Shown here in pieces: positions 63,122-64,000 of a stretch of DNA of 64,000 nt. A model generated the notes under the pieces. It did no database searches. It was given only the letters and a program-made list of their open reading frames with translations, and had not been told where the DNA came from. Each line of letters starts with the position of its first letter. Position 1 is the stretch's first letter. The stretch is from GM7GCV1 sp965221105 (GTDB lineage: Bacteria > Pseudomonadota > Gammaproteobacteria > Pseudomonadales > GM7GCV1): contig OZ244871.1 of the NCBI GenBank assembly GCA_965221105.1, positions 2,170,001 to 2,234,000 of the forward strand. Reading direction: 5' to 3'. The position numbers were made by a program, and so were the translations under genes.

Positions 63122-63167
63122 CAGGCCTATTCAAAAGTCCCCGGTGTACCCAAGGTCGTTCGGAGCC
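63122..63167. repeat. Dispersed 46-base repeat, copy B
   Basis: Inverted match to 46800-46845 with four differences. It lies near the IS30 and IS4-like fragments, so it may belong to an insertion sequence that is no longer complete. Confidence 0.75.
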
Positions 63168-63305
63168 GCAGAGGCTCGTGCATGTTGTCTGTAGTGGAGT
63201 GCAGTGGGCTCGGTAGGGGGGTGTCGTCAGCACCCCAGAGCAGTTCGTCCAGTCATCTGTCTGGTGACCGGCCACTGAGTGTTCGGATGTACCAGGCCGC
63301 AGGCG

Positions 63306-63605
63306 CTATTCCGGCTGTTTCTCGCCAGGAGCATCCCGTACCTGCACTGCCCAGTTGAGCCGTTCCAACCCCTGCCAGACCTTCTTGGTGCCTGGCAGTG
63401 GCTGACGCGCAGAGGGATGGGCACCAGCCAGGTGCCCGATGTCGATAACCACCGCCCGAATGGTGGTGCTGGCGGATCGCTCCTCGACCATCGGATGACC
63501 CTGTGATCTCAGCAGGGTGTGGAGCAGGTCGGGAGTGTGTGAGTGAGTGTAGTGTTGGAAATCATCGTCAGAGTATGGCATTCTCCCGGCAGGTGCAACA
63601 GTCAT
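63306..63605 (-). pseudogene. Possible IS4-type transposase fragment
   Basis: A 99-codon frame whose C-terminal part contains IGHLAGAHPSARQPLPGTKK then VWQGLERLNWAVQVRD. The RQPLPG-TK-W-GL-RL pattern resembles the end of IS4-type transposases. The first 50 codons are not conserved in any way I can see. The call is weak. The rest of 62967-63900 holds no gene. Confidence 0.4.
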
Positions 63606-63900
63606 TCAGTAAACAGCACCATCGGTACTTCACATAGGCTTACGGATAGGATTACGGCGGACATGTTGCACACGAAACCCACGACTCCAGGCACACAGTG
63701 AAGTGGGGGGCTACGGTGTCTCATAGCCGCGCGGCTGGAAGTTCTTTTCAGATGACTGCCAACATATTAGGTATAAAACGGTTCAATAAACATGGCGTCT
63801 CAGGTATTCACGGTCAGTATCGGTGACAGCTATTGCGTCGGCCCTTCATGCCGGTGGACTGAAGCCCTCGTGCAGCGGCGGACTCCCTGGTCGTGACCCC

Positions 63901-64000
63901 ATGCTTATGTCTCGCGGAACGGAGGTTTTCGGGCGCTTGTACGCCGCTGCCCTCGCTCTGTGTCTTTGGGTGTCCCCCGATGGCGTGGCCCAGACAGGCG
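63901..64000 (+). CDS. Start of an exported protein, cut by the window edge
   Basis: From ATG 63901 (or 63907) the frame reads MLMSRGTEVFGRLYAAALAL then CLWVSPDGVAQTG and is still open at the end of the window. A basic start, a hydrophobic core and an A-x-A-like site (GVAQ) suggest a signal peptide. No more can be said. Confidence 0.5.
   Translation, partial: MLMSRGTEVFGRLYAAALALCLWVSPDGVAQTG

Overview
The window looks like a chromosomal segment of a gammaproteobacterium outside the Enterobacteriaceae. The evidence is gene order. bamD sits divergently beside rluD-pgeF-clpB. recN is divergent from grpE-dnaK-dnaJ. ilvI-ilvH-ilvC form one operon, and murI is followed by an AddB-like/AddA-like nuclease-helicase pair. 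A cobalamin-dependent metH, nfuA and a DAHP synthase complete the core set. The DNA is moderately GC-rich with several AT-richer patches. I cannot name the genus.

Layout: 0-1.1 kb, small proteins between two copies of a direct repeat. 1.1-8.2 kb, nadE, bamD, rluD, pgeF, clpB. 8.3-14.3 kb, accessory DNA: an orphan Phd antitoxin, IS66-type ends, an IS1182-type element, an RloA/RloB (AbiL-like) pair and ParDE. 14.6-18.0 kb, ilvIHC. 18.0-21.0 kb, a decaying defence patch: the tail of a type III restriction subunit, AbiE with a frameshifted toxin, and transposase debris. 21.0-27.0 kb, recN and the heat-shock genes, with sigma-32-type promoters before grpE and dnaK (a third precedes clpB). 27.1-36.1 kb, an IS66-derived element with a fragment of an adenine methylase, a very large exported papain-like protease, a lipoprotein, HigBA, a secreted protein of unknown role, and repeats. 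36.1-39.9 kb, metH with a strong palindrome at its start. 40.3-48.7 kb, a toxin-antitoxin cluster: HicAB, AbrB/VapC, a broken ParDE, a DUF4143 ATPase, HigA with a HigB remnant, a MazE-like protein, VbhA/Fic and VapBC. This cluster also holds an exported-protein gene switched out of frame by a run of 15 C. 48.9-57.7 kb, nfuA, DAHP synthase, AddA-like, AddB-like and murI. 58.0-64.0 kb, a HipA remnant, an AT-rich two-gene unit encoding a proteasome-like Ntn hydrolase, transposase fragments, rmuC, a tiny membrane protein, and the start of an exported protein cut by the window edge.

The conserved blocks cover protein quality control (ClpB, GrpE-DnaK-DnaJ), branched-chain amino acid, methionine and aromatic synthesis, NAD and Fe-S supply, cell-wall precursors and DNA repair. 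Between them lie at least ten toxin-antitoxin or abortive-infection modules, about half of them broken, together with fragments of at least five insertion-sequence families. The most promising leads are the IS66-type family carrying an adenine methylase, the Ntn-hydrolase unit, the poly-C switched exported protein, and the metH palindrome.
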